DNA from: Rhodoblastus sp963713695 | Lineage (GTDB): Bacteria > Pseudomonadota > Alphaproteobacteria > Rhizobiales > Beijerinckiaceae | Assembly: GCA_963713695.1 (NCBI GenBank) | Contig: CAVQMU010000006.1 | Coordinates: 201,973-265,972 of the forward strand | Direction of reading: 5' to 3' | DNA: 64,000 nt | Shown here: piece after piece, positions 1-10,144 of the stretch | How the letters are laid out: each line of letters opens with the position of its first letter | Numbering within the stretch: position 1 is the first letter of the stretch | Program-made: the position numbers and the translations under genes | Notes under the pieces: generated by a model | The model's input: the letters and a program-made list of their open reading frames with translations, nothing else | The model's database searches: none | Told to the model about the DNA's origin: nothing

Positions 1-117
1 CGGATCGGCCAACGAAAACCATTTGATGGCGGGGTCGCTGGCCGCGACGAGCGCATCTATGTCGCCGCGTCCAAATGCGGCGTAAAGCGATTGAACGAAT
101 TGCACATTGTCGACCAT
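1..117 (-). CDS. SnoaL/NTF2-like protein, N-terminal part only (runs off the window)
   Basis: The reverse strand encodes 39 residues from an ATG at 117 to the window edge, beginning MVDNVQFVQSLYAAFGRGD. A start of this kind (short helix, then YxAFxxGD, then a stretch like DPAIKWF) is typical of SnoaL-like and ketosteroid-isomerase-like cone-fold proteins. The rest of the gene lies outside the window, so no substrate or function can be given. A second protein of the same fold class is encoded at 32654-33106, but the visible residues do not suggest a close duplicate. Confidence 0.6.
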   Translation of the reverse strand, partial: MVDNVQFVQSLYAAFGRGDIDALVAASDPAIKWFSLADP

Positions 118-371
118 GGTCGCCTCCGTCCTCTGGGTCGTGAAGCCGCCGAAATGCGTCGAGAAGGCCGCCAGGTTCGCTTGCAGGCGTGCGACGGCTA
201 TCGCGGGACGCGGCACCATAACAGAGACCTGACAAGGGCATCGACACATTGTCGTGACCGTCAGGCGATAACGAAAAGTTGAACACCGGCGAAGCTGCTG
301 GCCGGTGACATAAAACCCGGCATAAACTCTTAAAAACCAAACGCCTTAAGCCGAAGCGCCCATTCGATTCA
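118..371. other. Intergenic region between divergent genes
   Basis: These 254 bases separate the divergent SnoaL-like gene and the hybrid kinase gene, so they should carry promoters in both directions. A 7-bp inverted repeat (CACCGGC at 284-290, GCCGGTG at 301-307) lies about 65 bases before the kinase start and is a possible operator. The stretch just before the kinase gene (about 305-350) is A-rich. No convincing gene or paired -35/-10 element could be fixed. Confidence 0.4.
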
Positions 372-3203
372 ATGCGCCGCTTGCGGTCGGACTTGGGCTC
401 GGCTGCGATCGCAAATTGCCTTCCTTCGGGCGTCCTGCTTATGCTTCGACGACCGCATGGACAATGGATCGACGCACCCGCAATGCAGCATGCCAAAGTA
501 TCGACGCCGCTGACGATGGACCTCGCCCTGCAGGCGGCGCTCGAAATCGCGGAAATGGGGGTCTGGGGCTGGGACGAAGTCGCCCAGGTGAAGCTGTGGC
601 CTAACCAGACCAAGGCCATTTTCGGCCTTCCCCGCGAAACCGAAATGACGCGCGAACTGTTCGTCTCGATGCTGCATCCTGACGACGTTTGCCGCTATCG
701 AGAGGCCTGGGCGGCTGCGATTCGGCCGGACGGCGACCGCACCTACCAGCTGGTCTACCGCATCCGCCGCGCTGGCGACGGCGCCGAGCGCTGGATCAAC
801 TCGAAGGCGCGCGTCGAATTCGAAGGCGAGAAGCCTGTCCGGGTCATCGGCGCGCTGCGCGACGTCACAGCTGAGCAGGAGACACTGGAAAAGCTGAACA
901 AGAGCCGGCGCCAGCTCAGCCATTTCATCGCGCACGCGCCCGCCGCCATCGCCATGTTCGACGCGGACATGCGCTATATCGCCGCGAGCGATCAGTGGAA
1001 CGTCACGACCGGACAGGCCGCGACCCCCGTCGGTCGCTGCCATTACGACGTCACGCCCTACGTCAACGACGCCTGGAAAGAGATTTACAGGCGTTGCCTC
1101 GCCGGCGCCGTCGAAAGCTCGGATGGCGAACCGGTGCTGCACAAGAACGGCGCGATCCGCTGGATCAAGTGGGAAGCGCGTCCATGGCGCGACGACCAGA
1201 ATGAGGTTGGCGGCGTTCTGATCAGTTCGGAGGACATCACTGAACGCAAGGCCGATGAGAAGGCGCTGCGCGATCTCCTCGGCGATCGCATGCGCGCCGA
1301 GGCGGCGCTGCGCGAGAGCGAAGCCGCCATGCGGCTCAGCGAGAACCGGCTTCGCCACGCGGCCGATGCCGGCGGCCTGACCTACGCGGAGTTCAATCTG
1401 GTCAACGGCCGTCTGCATCTCGCCGACAATTACGCGAAGGTGATGGGTTACCAGCCGATCACTCCGCTGTCAGGCGGAGGCATCGATGCCGGGATGGCTT
1501 TTTTCGCCGACCGTATCGCCGAGTTGGATCGCGCGGCGTTCATGCAGGCCGCTGGCGATCTCTTCGCCGAGGGCAAGACGGGCCGGATCGAATATCGGGT
1601 GATCGGCGATGACGGGAGAGAACGCTGGATCGAGTCGGTCGCCAATGCAGAAGCGGCCGACGACGGACAACCAAAAAGGGCCTTTGTCACCCATCTCGAC
1701 ATTACCGCGCAGGTTGAGAACCGGCATGCGCTGGCCGTGGCCAGGGACAAGGCCGACGAAATCCTCGCCAGCATAGCCGACGGCTTTTATGCGCTCGACG
1801 CGAACTGGCGCTTCGTCTATTTCAACGCCCGCGCCGAGGCCATGCTCGGCAAGAGGCGCGAAGAAATCACCGGCCGGAATTTTTTCGACGTTTTCCCGGC
1901 GGTCGAGGGCACGGAAGTGCACGGCAACTACAAGAAGGTGATGCGCGAGAAGCAACCGCTCGAATTCGACTTCATCTCGCCTATTCTCCGACGCTGGGTC
2001 GCTTTCAGCGTCTACCCGACCAATGAAGGCGGCGTCTCCGTCTATTTTCGCGATATTTCCGCCCAGAAGGCGATCGACGAGCAACTGGTCGCCGCCAAAT
2101 CCGAGGCCGAGCGCGCCAATCGCTCCAAGTCGAAATTCCTCGCCGCCGCCAGCCACGACCTGCGCCAGCCCGTGCAATCGCTCGTGCTGCTCCTGTCGCT
2201 GATCGAGCGGCAGGTCGCCGCCAATCCCAAGGCGGTCGAGACCGCCCAAATGATGAAGCAGGCGCTCGGCGGCTTGAATGGCCTGCTCACGTCCATCCTC
2301 GACATTTCCCGCCTCGACGCTGGCGTGGTGGAGGCGTCGATCGAGAGAGTCGATCTCCACATGCTGCTGGGGCGACTGGCCGGCGAATATGTCGCAAAAG
2401 CCGAGGACAAGGGCCTCGAACTGCGGGTGGCGCCGCGCGACCTGCATGCGCTGGCCGATCCGGGCCTGCTGGAGCGCGCCCTGCGCAACCTGCTCGAAAA
2501 CGCCTTGCGCAACACCGCCAAGGGCGGCGTGCTGATCGGCCTGCGGCGGCGTGGCGACAGGGTCAGGATCGACGTCGTGGACACCGGCGTGGGCGTGCCC
2601 GACGCCAAGCGGGAAGAGATTTTCGACGAGTTCATCCAGTTGAACAATCCCGGCCGCGACCTCGCGCACGGACTCGGCCTTGGCCTCGCCATCGTCGCCC
2701 GCCTCGCCGCCCTGATGGGCGCGAAAATCGAGGTGGCGTCACGCCTGGGGCGCGGTTCGCGCTTTTCGCTGTCCCTGCCGCTGATCGAGCCGGAATTCCA
2801 GCCTGTAGAAGAGCCCTTGCATACGGACGATCCCGGCGGGCGCGTGCTGATCGTCGAGGACAACGCCGCCCTGCGGCATGGGCTCGACGCCCTGACGCGC
2901 CAATGGGGCTACCAGCCGCTGACGGCCGCCGATGGCGAGGAGGCGCTGAAAATCGCCAGCGCCGACGATTGGCGCTTCGACGCTGTCGTCACTGATTACC
3001 GGCTGGGCGGCGGATTAACCGGGCTTGAAGTGGCCAAGGAAATCGGGCGCCGGAGCGGCCGCCTCTATCCGACGCTGATCCTGACCGGCGACACCGGGAA
3101 GGAGCGAATTTCGGAAATCAGCGCCAGCGGTTTTGAACTGCTGCACAAGCCGGTGGACGCCGAACACCTGCGGCGCAAACTGGCGCAACTGATCAGAGCT
3201 TGA
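372..3203 (+). CDS. Hybrid sensor histidine kinase with four PAS domains and a C-terminal receiver
   Basis: The 943-residue protein shows four PAS/PAC-like segments (about residues 55-170, 185-292, 325-445 and 460-575). A HisKA dimerisation domain follows, with the phospho-accepting histidine in ASHDLRQP (H595). The ATPase domain has an N box (NLLENALRN), a G1 box (DTGVGVPD) and a glycine-rich GLGLGLAI motif. A receiver domain begins near 822 with the probable phosphorylation site D875 in VTDYRLGGG. No membrane segment is evident, so it is probably a cytoplasmic sensor of redox state, ligand or light. The SHDLRQPVQSL type of HisKA is common in PAS hybrid kinases of alphaproteobacteria. No separate response regulator lies next to it. 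A second possible start is the ATG at 483 (residue 38). Confidence 0.9.
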   Translation: MRRLRSDLGSAAIANCLPSGVLLMLRRPHGQWIDAPAMQHAKVSTPLTMDLALQAALEIAEMGVWGWDEVAQVKLWPNQTKAIFGLPRETEMTRELFVSMLHPDDVCRYREAWAAAIRPDGDRTYQLVYRIRRAGDGAERWINSKARVEFEGEKPVRVIGALRDVTAEQETLEKLNKSRRQLSHFIAHAPAAIAMFDADMRYIAASDQWNVTTGQAATPVGRCHYDVTPYVNDAWKEIYRRCLAGAVESSDGEPVLHKNGAIRWIKWEARPWRDDQNEVGGVLISSEDITERKADEKALRDLLGDRMRAEAALRESEAAMRLSENRLRHAADAGGLTYAEFNLVNGRLHLADNYAKVMGYQPITPLSGGGIDAGMAFFADRIAELDRAAFMQAAGDLFAEGKTGRIEYRVIGDDGRERWIESVANAEAADDGQPKRAFVTHLDITAQVENRHALAVARDKADEILASIADGFYALDANWRFVYFNARAEAMLGKRREEITGRNFFDVFPAVEGTEVHGNYKKVMREKQPLEFDFISPILRRWVAFSVYPTNEGGVSVYFRDISAQKAIDEQLVAAKSEAERANRSKSKFLAAASHDLRQPVQSLVLLLSLIERQVAANPKAVETAQMMKQALGGLNGLLTSILDISRLDAGVVEASIERVDLHMLLGRLAGEYVAKAEDKGLELRVAPRDLHALADPGLLERALRNLLENALRNTAKGGVLIGLRRRGDRVRIDVVDTGVGVPDAKREEIFDEFIQLNNPGRDLAHGLGLGLAIVARLAALMGAKIEVASRLGRGSRFSLSLPLIEPEFQPVEEPLHTDDPGGRVLIVEDNAALRHGLDALTRQWGYQPLTAADGEEALKIASADDWRFDAVVTDYRLGGGLTGLEVAKEIGRRSGRLYPTLILTGDTGKERISEISASGFELLHKPVDAEHLRRKLAQLIRA

Positions 3204-3308
3204 GCATCGCCCGGCTGGTTTACAGCCTGATGAGCGAGCGGGCGATGTGGTGGGACAGGCAGGGCGGAGGCTTTGCGGGAAGGCGCGCTTCTTGCTTGCT
3301 GTCCAGAC

Positions 3309-4169
3309 ATGGTTCGCAAATTCGACGCCGCAATCGCCGCGCTGGCCCAGACGCATCCCTCGCTGGCGATTGTCCGCATGGCCGCGCTGTTTGCCGAAGC
3401 TGAGGACGAACCCGACCAGGACGCGCTCGACGATCTTTTCGGCCTGGTCGAGGCCGGCTTTCTGCTGGATGTCCATCCTGAGGAACTTTGGCCGGATTTT
3501 TCGCGCGGCCTGATGGCGCGCTCGCCGTCGCGGATGATCCGCGCCCTTTCCGCTTGCGGCGCCCTGGAGCAGATGATCCCAGAGTCACAGGCGCTGTTCG
3601 GCGTTCCGCAGATCGCGGACGAAGCTGTTCCTGTCGACATCGGCGCGCATCTTCTCAAGGCGATCGACGAGGCGGCGAATTGCGGCGCGCCGCTCGCGGT
3701 CCGCTTCGCGTTGCTGGTGATGAATGTCGGCAAGGCGGATTCGCCGCCCGAGCATCTTCCCTCGCATTACAAGCATGTTCAGCGCGGAATGCCCCGGATC
3801 GAGATGATTTGCGACCGCATTTCCGCGCCCGTTGAATGTCGCGAATTGGCTCTGCTCGCGCTCGCCGAGTGCGAGCGGGTCCATCGCGTGTCCCGCGCCC
3901 GCGCCGGCCCCGTCGCCATGATGCTGCAGCGCCTCGGCGCTTTCGAGGGGACAGAGACCTTCGGACTGCTGATGACGGTCTGCGCCTGCGATTATCGGGC
4001 TTTTGGCGACCGCTCCGGACAGGATTACCCCAAGGCCGCGCTGCTGCAGATGGCGTTGCAGGCCTGCGCGGGCCTCGAGGCCGCCGACCATGCAGCAGAG
4101 ACGCTGCATGATATCCGCGCGCAGGCGATCGCGCGGGCGTTTCAGTCGCAGCGTTGGTCGGAAGGTTGA
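3309..4169 (+). CDS. Orphan HD-domain-like protein derived from the C-terminal half of CCA-adding enzyme; catalytic HD motif lost
   Basis: About 286 residues from the ATG at 3309; an in-frame TTG at 3273 is preceded by GGCGGAGG and is an alternative start. The protein aligns by eye with the HD-domain half of bacterial multifunctional CCA tRNA nucleotidyltransferase: CGALEQMIPESQALFGVPQ, then a DxGAHLL segment, then VRFALL, LPSHYKHV, a PVECRELALL helix, and near the end a YPKAALLQMAL segment. The N-terminal nucleotidyltransferase half is absent. Where the family has HDLGK this protein reads MNVGK, and the upstream WHPE histidine is also gone, while the GAH histidine remains. It is therefore unlikely to keep the metal-dependent phosphohydrolase activity of the parent. 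The function is unknown; RNA binding is only a guess. Confidence 0.6.
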   Translation: MVRKFDAAIAALAQTHPSLAIVRMAALFAEAEDEPDQDALDDLFGLVEAGFLLDVHPEELWPDFSRGLMARSPSRMIRALSACGALEQMIPESQALFGVPQIADEAVPVDIGAHLLKAIDEAANCGAPLAVRFALLVMNVGKADSPPEHLPSHYKHVQRGMPRIEMICDRISAPVECRELALLALAECERVHRVSRARAGPVAMMLQRLGAFEGTETFGLLMTVCACDYRAFGDRSGQDYPKAALLQMALQACAGLEAADHAAETLHDIRAQAIARAFQSQRWSEG

Positions 4170-4188
4170 CGCGAAGCTGAGCCATTAC

Positions 4189-4264
4189 TGGCAGGAGTGG
4201 CAGGGCTCGAACCTGCGACACCCGGTTTTGGAGACCGGTGCTCTACCAACTGAGCTACACTCCT
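4189..4264 (-). tRNA. tRNA-Trp (anticodon CCA), with encoded 3' CCA
   Basis: Read on the minus strand, the sequence folds into a complete cloverleaf. The acceptor stem is AGGAGTG/CACTCCT, the D arm is GCTCAGTTGGTAGAGC, the anticodon stem CCGGT/ACCGG encloses the loop CTCCAAA, and the T arm contains GGTTCGAACCC. The anticodon CCA identifies tryptophan. The discriminator G is followed directly by a genome-encoded CCA (complement at 4189-4191). Confidence 0.97.
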
Positions 4265-4382
4265 GTGGACCACGCGAAGTGATCGACAGCGGCTTTTAGC
4301 CGGATTGCGGGCGTCTAGGCAATACCGGTCGGAAGGAATTTCAGCTTTTTCACGTCGGCACCCTAAAATTCGCCGTGGCTAC

Positions 4383-4411
4383 AAAAAAGGGAGCCGGAAG
4401 GCTCCCTTTTT
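4383..4411. terminator. Intrinsic terminator downstream of tuf (bidirectional)
   Basis: A GGGAGCC/GGCTCCC stem with a GGAA loop is flanked by A6 on the left and T5 on the right, so it can act as a Rho-independent terminator on either strand. On the minus strand it lies about 110 bases beyond the tuf stop codon and ahead of tRNA-Trp. Confidence 0.85.
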
Positions 4412-4448
4412 CAGTGGCTTGCGCCAAGTTCTCAATGTTTAAGTTCGA

Positions 4449-4481
4449 TCACTCGATGATCGAGGCGACGACGCCCGCGCC
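4449..4481 (-). pseudogene. Relic of a second tuf 3' end (GAGVVASIIE plus stop)
   Basis: On the minus strand these 33 bases translate as GAGVVASIIE followed by TGA, exactly the last ten residues of the intact EF-Tu encoded just upstream. The codons differ at most third positions: the relic uses GTC GTC GCC TCG ATC ATC GAG, and the live gene uses GTG GTT GCG TCC ATC ATT GAA. It is therefore a diverged copy and not a fresh tandem duplication. No EF-Tu-like coding continues upstream of it. It probably marks recombination between two tuf genes or an insertion that replaced the original 3' end. Confidence 0.7.
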
Positions 4482-4487
4482 GCAGCA

Positions 4488-4508
4488 GGAGTGCGGTTTC
4501 CGCACTCC
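4488..4508. repeat. Hairpin between the tuf stop and the tuf relic
   Basis: A perfect 9-bp inverted repeat, GGAGTGCGG and CCGCACTCC, flanks a TTT loop. It lies in the short spacer between the live tuf stop and the duplicated tuf tail. It has no T-tract, so it may be a stabilising stem and not a terminator. Confidence 0.6.
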
Positions 4509-4521
4509 GTCGTTGCGTCCA

Positions 4522-5712
<1,191 letters not shown>

Positions 5713-6105
5713 GGCCCTCGTTCCGAATTTCAGGCGGGATATTCCAACGAGGGCGCTCATTAAGCGGGTTTCGGCGCAACTTCAAGAGCCAAATCGCTTT
5801 TGCCGCAAGGGCGACGAGCAGCCTTTGAGGCGCAGCGCCGCGGCGGCGTCCGCGCACTTTCGGCAACGCCCTGTTTTATTGCCATTTTTGCCCAACAAAG
5901 ACCCCGCGATGGGGGTGCGACAATACGTAGTTGGCGCAAGCCGGCTTTAAGCTTTGCCGCCGAACGCCCATCTCATTGAACGTCCGTCGCCCCCGCGTCG
6001 CGGAGCCGACGTCTTTATGGCGCGCTTATGTGCGCCGCCCCTCTTCCCCATCGAAACTTGACGTTAACGGCGCCAGATAAGCAGTCAACACGAAAGGAGA
6101 ACGCC
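5713..6105. other. Intergenic region between divergent tuf and kdp genes
   Basis: These 393 bases separate two divergent operons and should contain the tuf promoter (minus strand) and the KdpE-controlled kdp promoter (plus strand). Just before the kdp genes lies TTGACGTTAACGG (6059-6071), followed about 20 bases on by GTCAAC and a good AAGGAGA ribosome-binding site. I see no further gene or RNA. Confidence 0.4.
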
Positions 6106-6189
6106 ATGTCCGATCTCGGCTTCATCGGCCTCGGCCTCGTCATGCTCGCCGCCTTTGCGCTCTACGCCAAAGCCCTGACCCGCGCCTGA
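6106..6189 (+). CDS. 27-residue hydrophobic peptide heading the kdp operon
   Basis: The ORF encodes MSDLGFIGLGLVMLAAFALY followed by AKALTRA. It is a single transmembrane helix with a short positive tail, preceded by a strong AAGGAGA site seven bases upstream. It ends 11 bases before kdpF and has the same kind of architecture, so it is probably translated and co-expressed with the pump. It may be a KdpF-like accessory peptide that stabilises the complex, but I do not recognise it as a named family. Confidence 0.6.
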   Translation: MSDLGFIGLGLVMLAAFALYAKALTRA

Positions 6190-6200
6190 GGAGGATTTTC

Positions 6201-6287
6201 ATGTTCGAGCCTGTCCTCGGCCTCATCGTTGCGCTCGGCCTCGGCGCCTATCTGGTTTTCGCGCTTCTCAATCCCGAACGATTCTGA
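6201..6287 (+). CDS. kdpF: KdpF, small stabilising subunit of the Kdp K+-ATPase
   Basis: 28 residues: MFEPVLGLIVALGLGAYLV, then FALLNPERF. One membrane helix followed by the NPERF tail is the hallmark of KdpF, which binds peripherally to KdpA in the membrane. GAGGAG lies seven bases before the ATG. It sits directly upstream of kdpA, the standard position. Confidence 0.93.
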   Translation: MFEPVLGLIVALGLGAYLVFALLNPERF

Positions 6288-6301
6288 ACGGGGGACCCAT
6301 C

Positions 6302-8011
6302 ATGACACTCTCCGGCTGGCTGGAAATCGGCCTGATTCTCGGCCTTGTCGCGCTGACCACGCGTCCGCTCGGCCTTTACATGGCGCGCGTCTTCTCGGGC
6401 GAACGCACATTTCTGACCCCTGTTCTTGGCCCGGTCGAGCGCGGCTTTTACGCCGCCGCCGGCGTCGCCCCGGAACGCGAGCAGAACTGGCTGTCCTACA
6501 CATTGGCCATGCTGGCCTTCACGGCCGCCGGCTTCGTCTCGCTCTACGCCATCCTGCGCCTGCAGGCCTTTCTGCCGCTCAATCCGCAAGGTCTAGACAA
6601 TGTGCCGCCAGACCTCGCGTTCAACACCGCCGTCAGCTTCCTGACCAACACCAACTGGCAGGCCTATGCGGGCGAGACCACGATGAGCCATTTTTCGCAG
6701 ATGGCCGGGCTGACAGTGCATAATTTCCTCTCTGCCGCCACCGGCATCGCCCTCGCATTGGCGGTGACGCGCGCTTTCGCCCGCGCCAGCGCTTCGACGC
6801 TGGGCAATTTCTGGGTCGATGTGACGCGTTGCACGCTCTATGTCCTGCTGCCCCTCGCCTTCCTGCTGGCGCTCGCCTTCCTTGCGACCGGCGTGCCGCA
6901 GACGCTGCAGGCCTCGGTGGACGCGACGACGCTCGAAGGCGCGAAGCAAACCATCGCGCTCGGCCCGATGGCGGGACAGGAGGCCATCAAGCAGCTTGGC
7001 ACCAATGGCGGCGGCTTCTTCAACGCCAATGCCGCGCATCCCTTCGAAAACCCGAGCGCTTACGCCAATATCCTGCAGATCTGGTCAATGCTGGCTGTCT
7101 CCACCGCCCTGCTGGTCACCTTCGGCAAGATGGTCGGCTCGGAGCGCCAGGGCTGGGTTCTGGTCCAGGCGGTCGCCATCCTTGTCGTCGCCGGCGCGGG
7201 ACTGGTCTACTGGGCCGAAACTGCGGGCAATCCGCTGTTGACCGCGCTCGGACTCGATCCCTCCGGCGGCAATATGGAGGGCAAGGAAGTCCGCTTCGGC
7301 GCCGCCATGTCATCGCTTTATGCGGCGGTGACGACAGGGCTCTCCTGCGGCGCGGTCAACGCCATGCATGATTCGCTGACCCCGATCGGCGGCCTCGTTC
7401 CGCTGTTCCTGATCCAGCTCGGCGAAGTCCTGCCCGGCGGCGTCGGCTCGGGGCTTTATGGGCTGCTGGTCTTCGCCATTCTCTCGGTGTTCATCGCCGG
7501 GCTCATGGTCGGGCGCACCCCGGAATTCCTGGGCAAGAAGATCGAAGCGCGGGAGATCAAGCTCGCGATGCTGGCGGTGCTGATCCTGCCGCTGGCAATT
7601 CTCGGCTTTTCCTCGGTCGCGGTCGTCCTGCCCGTCGCCGTCGCCGGGATCGCCAACAATGGCCCGCACGGCCTCAGCGAGATCCTCTACGCCTATACGT
7701 CGGCGACCGGCAACAACGGCTCTGCCTTCGCAGGACTCTCGGCGAACACGCCCTGGTACAATATCACCACGGGCATCGCCATGATGATGGGGCGCTTCGG
7801 CTATGTCGTGCCCGTCATGGCGATAGCCGGCTCCATCGCCGCCAAGAAGAAGGCGCAGGCCTCGGCGGGAACCTTCCCGACCGAAAGCGGCCTGTTCATC
7901 GGCCTGCTGATCGGCGTCATCCTGATCGTCGGGGGGCTGCAGTTTTTCCCCGCACTCGCCCTCGGACCCATCGTCGAGCAAGCCTTGATGCTCGCGGGCA
8001 AGACTTTCTGA
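6302..8011 (+). CDS. kdpA: KdpA, K+-translocating channel-like subunit of the high-affinity K+-ATPase
   Basis: 569 residues with about ten membrane helices. The four selectivity-filter segments are recognisable: TNTNWQ (115-120), GTNGGGFF (from 233), SCGAVN (from 348) and TGNNGSAFAG (from 469). KdpA selects K+ and feeds it to the P-type pump KdpB. The length matches the family. The ATG at 6302 follows kdpF by 14 bases with a GGGGGA site. Confidence 0.98.
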   Translation: MTLSGWLEIGLILGLVALTTRPLGLYMARVFSGERTFLTPVLGPVERGFYAAAGVAPEREQNWLSYTLAMLAFTAAGFVSLYAILRLQAFLPLNPQGLDNVPPDLAFNTAVSFLTNTNWQAYAGETTMSHFSQMAGLTVHNFLSAATGIALALAVTRAFARASASTLGNFWVDVTRCTLYVLLPLAFLLALAFLATGVPQTLQASVDATTLEGAKQTIALGPMAGQEAIKQLGTNGGGFFNANAAHPFENPSAYANILQIWSMLAVSTALLVTFGKMVGSERQGWVLVQAVAILVVAGAGLVYWAETAGNPLLTALGLDPSGGNMEGKEVRFGAAMSSLYAAVTTGLSCGAVNAMHDSLTPIGGLVPLFLIQLGEVLPGGVGSGLYGLLVFAILSVFIAGLMVGRTPEFLGKKIEAREIKLAMLAVLILPLAILGFSSVAVVLPVAVAGIANNGPHGLSEILYAYTSATGNNGSAFAGLSANTPWYNITTGIAMMMGRFGYVVPVMAIAGSIAAKKKAQASAGTFPTESGLFIGLLIGVILIVGGLQFFPALALGPIVEQALMLAGKTF

Positions 8012-8059
8012 CGCCGCGCGCTCCTGGCGCGGTCGGCAAAGAAAAAAGGAAGTTTTCGC

Positions 8060-10132
8060 ATGTCCTCCAAGTCGCAAGCCAAACACGCCCTCACGCTGTT
8101 TGATCCGGCCATCCTCAGCCAAGCGTCCCTGGACGCCGTCAAGAAGCTGGCGCCGCAACATCTGGCCGCCAATCCGGTGATTTTCGTCACGGAGGTCGTG
8201 GCGGCGCTGGTGACGTTCCTGTGGGCGCGCTCGCTGTTTGTGGGCGGCGGCGAGCCGTCCTTCTCCGGCCAGATCGCCATATGGCTCTGGTTCACGGTGC
8301 TCTTCGCCACTTTTGCCGAAGCTGTCGCCGAGGGACGCGGCAAGGCGCAGGCGGCCACCCTGCGCGCCACCCGCTCCGACACCATCGCCAAGCGCCTGAT
8401 GGACCCCACGGGCGAAGCCCATCTCGCCGCGGTGATCCAGACCGTTCCTGCGCTTGACTTGAAGGTCGGCGACGTCGTGCTGGTTGAGGCGGGCGACCTG
8501 ATCCCCTCGGACGGCGACATCATCGAAGGCGTCGCCTCGGTCAACGAGAGCGCCATCACCGGCGAATCGGCGCCCGTGATCCGCGAGGCCGGCGGCGACC
8601 GCTGCGCCGTCACGGGCGGCACCACCGTGCTGTCGGACTGGATCAAGGTCCGCATCACCGCGCAGCCCGGCTCGACCTTCATCGACCGGATGATCGCGCT
8701 GGTCGAAGGGGCGGAGCGCCAGAAGACCCCGAACGAGCTGGCCCTCTCCGTGCTGCTCGCCGGCCTGACCCTGATCTTCCTGATCGCGGTGGTGACGCTC
8801 TGGGGCTTCGCGTCCTATTCCGGCGCGAAGGTGAGCGTCGTCGTGCTGGTGGCCCTGCTGGTCACCCTGATCCCGACGACAATCGGGGGGCTTTTGTCGG
8901 CGATCGGCATAGCCGGCATGGACCGTCTCGTCCGTTTCAACGTGCTGGCCACCTCCGGCCGCGCCGTCGAAGCTGCGGGCGACGTCGACACCCTGCTGCT
9001 CGACAAGACGGGAACCATCACCTTCGGCAACCGCATGGCCAGTGAATTCCTGCCGCTTCCGGGCGTCTCCCCAGGGGAGCTGGCTGAAGCGGCGCTGGCC
9101 GCAAGCCTCGGCGACGACACGCCGGAAGGCCGCTCCATCGTCGCCCTCGCCAAATCCGATTACGGCGCGACCGAACCGAATTTCGGCGCGGAAAAGCCCG
9201 TCATTGTGCCATTCGCCGCGCAGACGCGGCTTTCCGGCGTCGATGTCGGCGGTCGTTCGGTGCGCAAGGGCGCCGTCGAGGCGGTCCAGCGCTTTATCGG
9301 CCTTGCGCCGGAGGCGGCGCCGCCGGAGTTCCGCGCCGGCGTCGAAAAGATCGGCCACAGCGGCGGCACGCCGCTTGCCGTCGCTGACAAAGGCAAGCTT
9401 CTCGGCCTCATCCACCTCAAGGACGTGGTCAAGCCCGGCATTCGCGAACGCTTCGCGGCGTTGCGCGCCATGGGCATCAAGACGGTGATGATCACCGGCG
9501 ACAATCCGCTGACCGCCGCCTCGATCGCCACCGAGGCCGGCGTCGACGATTTTCTCGCCGAGGCCACGCCCGAGGACAAGCTGAAGCTGATCCGAAAAGA
9601 GCAGACCGGCGGCCGCCTCGTCGCAATGTGCGGCGACGGCACCAACGACGCTCCCGCCCTCGCTCAGGCCGATGTCGGCGTGGCCATGCAGACCGGCACC
9701 CAGGCGGCGCGCGAAGCCGGCAACATGGTCGATCTCGACAGCGATCCGACCAAGCTCATCGAAGTCGTGGAAATCGGCAAGCAGCTGCTGATGACGCGCG
9801 GCTCGCTGACGACCTTTTCCATCGCCAACGACGTGGCGAAATATTTCGCCATCCTGCCGGCCTTGTTCGTCGCCACCTATCCCGAACTCGGCGCGCTCAA
9901 CATCATGCATCTCGCCTCCCCGCAATCGGCGATCCTCTCGGCGGTGATCTTCAACGCCGTCATCATCGTCGCGCTGATTCCGCTGGCGCTGAAGGGCGTG
10001 TCCTATCGCGCCGTCGGCGCCGCTGCGCTGCTGCGCCGAAACCTGCTGATCTACGGGCTCGGCGGCCTGATCGCGCCGTTCATCGGCATCAAGGCGATCG
10101 ACCTCGTCGTCGCCGCGCTTCACCTGGCTTGA
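8060..10132 (+). CDS. kdpB: KdpB, P-type ATPase catalytic subunit
   Basis: 690 residues, the usual KdpB length. It has the actuator motif TGES, the phosphorylation motif DKTGT with D315, a nucleotide-binding domain, the hinge motif GDGTNDAPAL (residues 525-534), and membrane helices on both sides. ATP hydrolysis here drives K+ uptake through KdpA. The gene follows kdpA after 48 bases with an AAGGAAG ribosome-binding site. Confidence 0.98.
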   Translation: MSSKSQAKHALTLFDPAILSQASLDAVKKLAPQHLAANPVIFVTEVVAALVTFLWARSLFVGGGEPSFSGQIAIWLWFTVLFATFAEAVAEGRGKAQAATLRATRSDTIAKRLMDPTGEAHLAAVIQTVPALDLKVGDVVLVEAGDLIPSDGDIIEGVASVNESAITGESAPVIREAGGDRCAVTGGTTVLSDWIKVRITAQPGSTFIDRMIALVEGAERQKTPNELALSVLLAGLTLIFLIAVVTLWGFASYSGAKVSVVVLVALLVTLIPTTIGGLLSAIGIAGMDRLVRFNVLATSGRAVEAAGDVDTLLLDKTGTITFGNRMASEFLPLPGVSPGELAEAALAASLGDDTPEGRSIVALAKSDYGATEPNFGAEKPVIVPFAAQTRLSGVDVGGRSVRKGAVEAVQRFIGLAPEAAPPEFRAGVEKIGHSGGTPLAVADKGKLLGLIHLKDVVKPGIRERFAALRAMGIKTVMITGDNPLTAASIATEAGVDDFLAEATPEDKLKLIRKEQTGGRLVAMCGDGTNDAPALAQADVGVAMQTGTQAAREAGNMVDLDSDPTKLIEVVEIGKQLLMTRGSLTTFSIANDVAKYFAILPALFVATYPELGALNIMHLASPQSAILSAVIFNAVIIVALIPLALKGVSYRAVGAAALLRRNLLIYGLGGLIAPFIGIKAIDLVVAALHLA

Positions 10133-10144
10133 GAGGAGGAGAGG

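Noticed and set aside
91..282. A 63-codon plus-strand frame at the left edge
   Set aside because: It overlaps the SnoaL-like start on the other strand and has no recognisable content.
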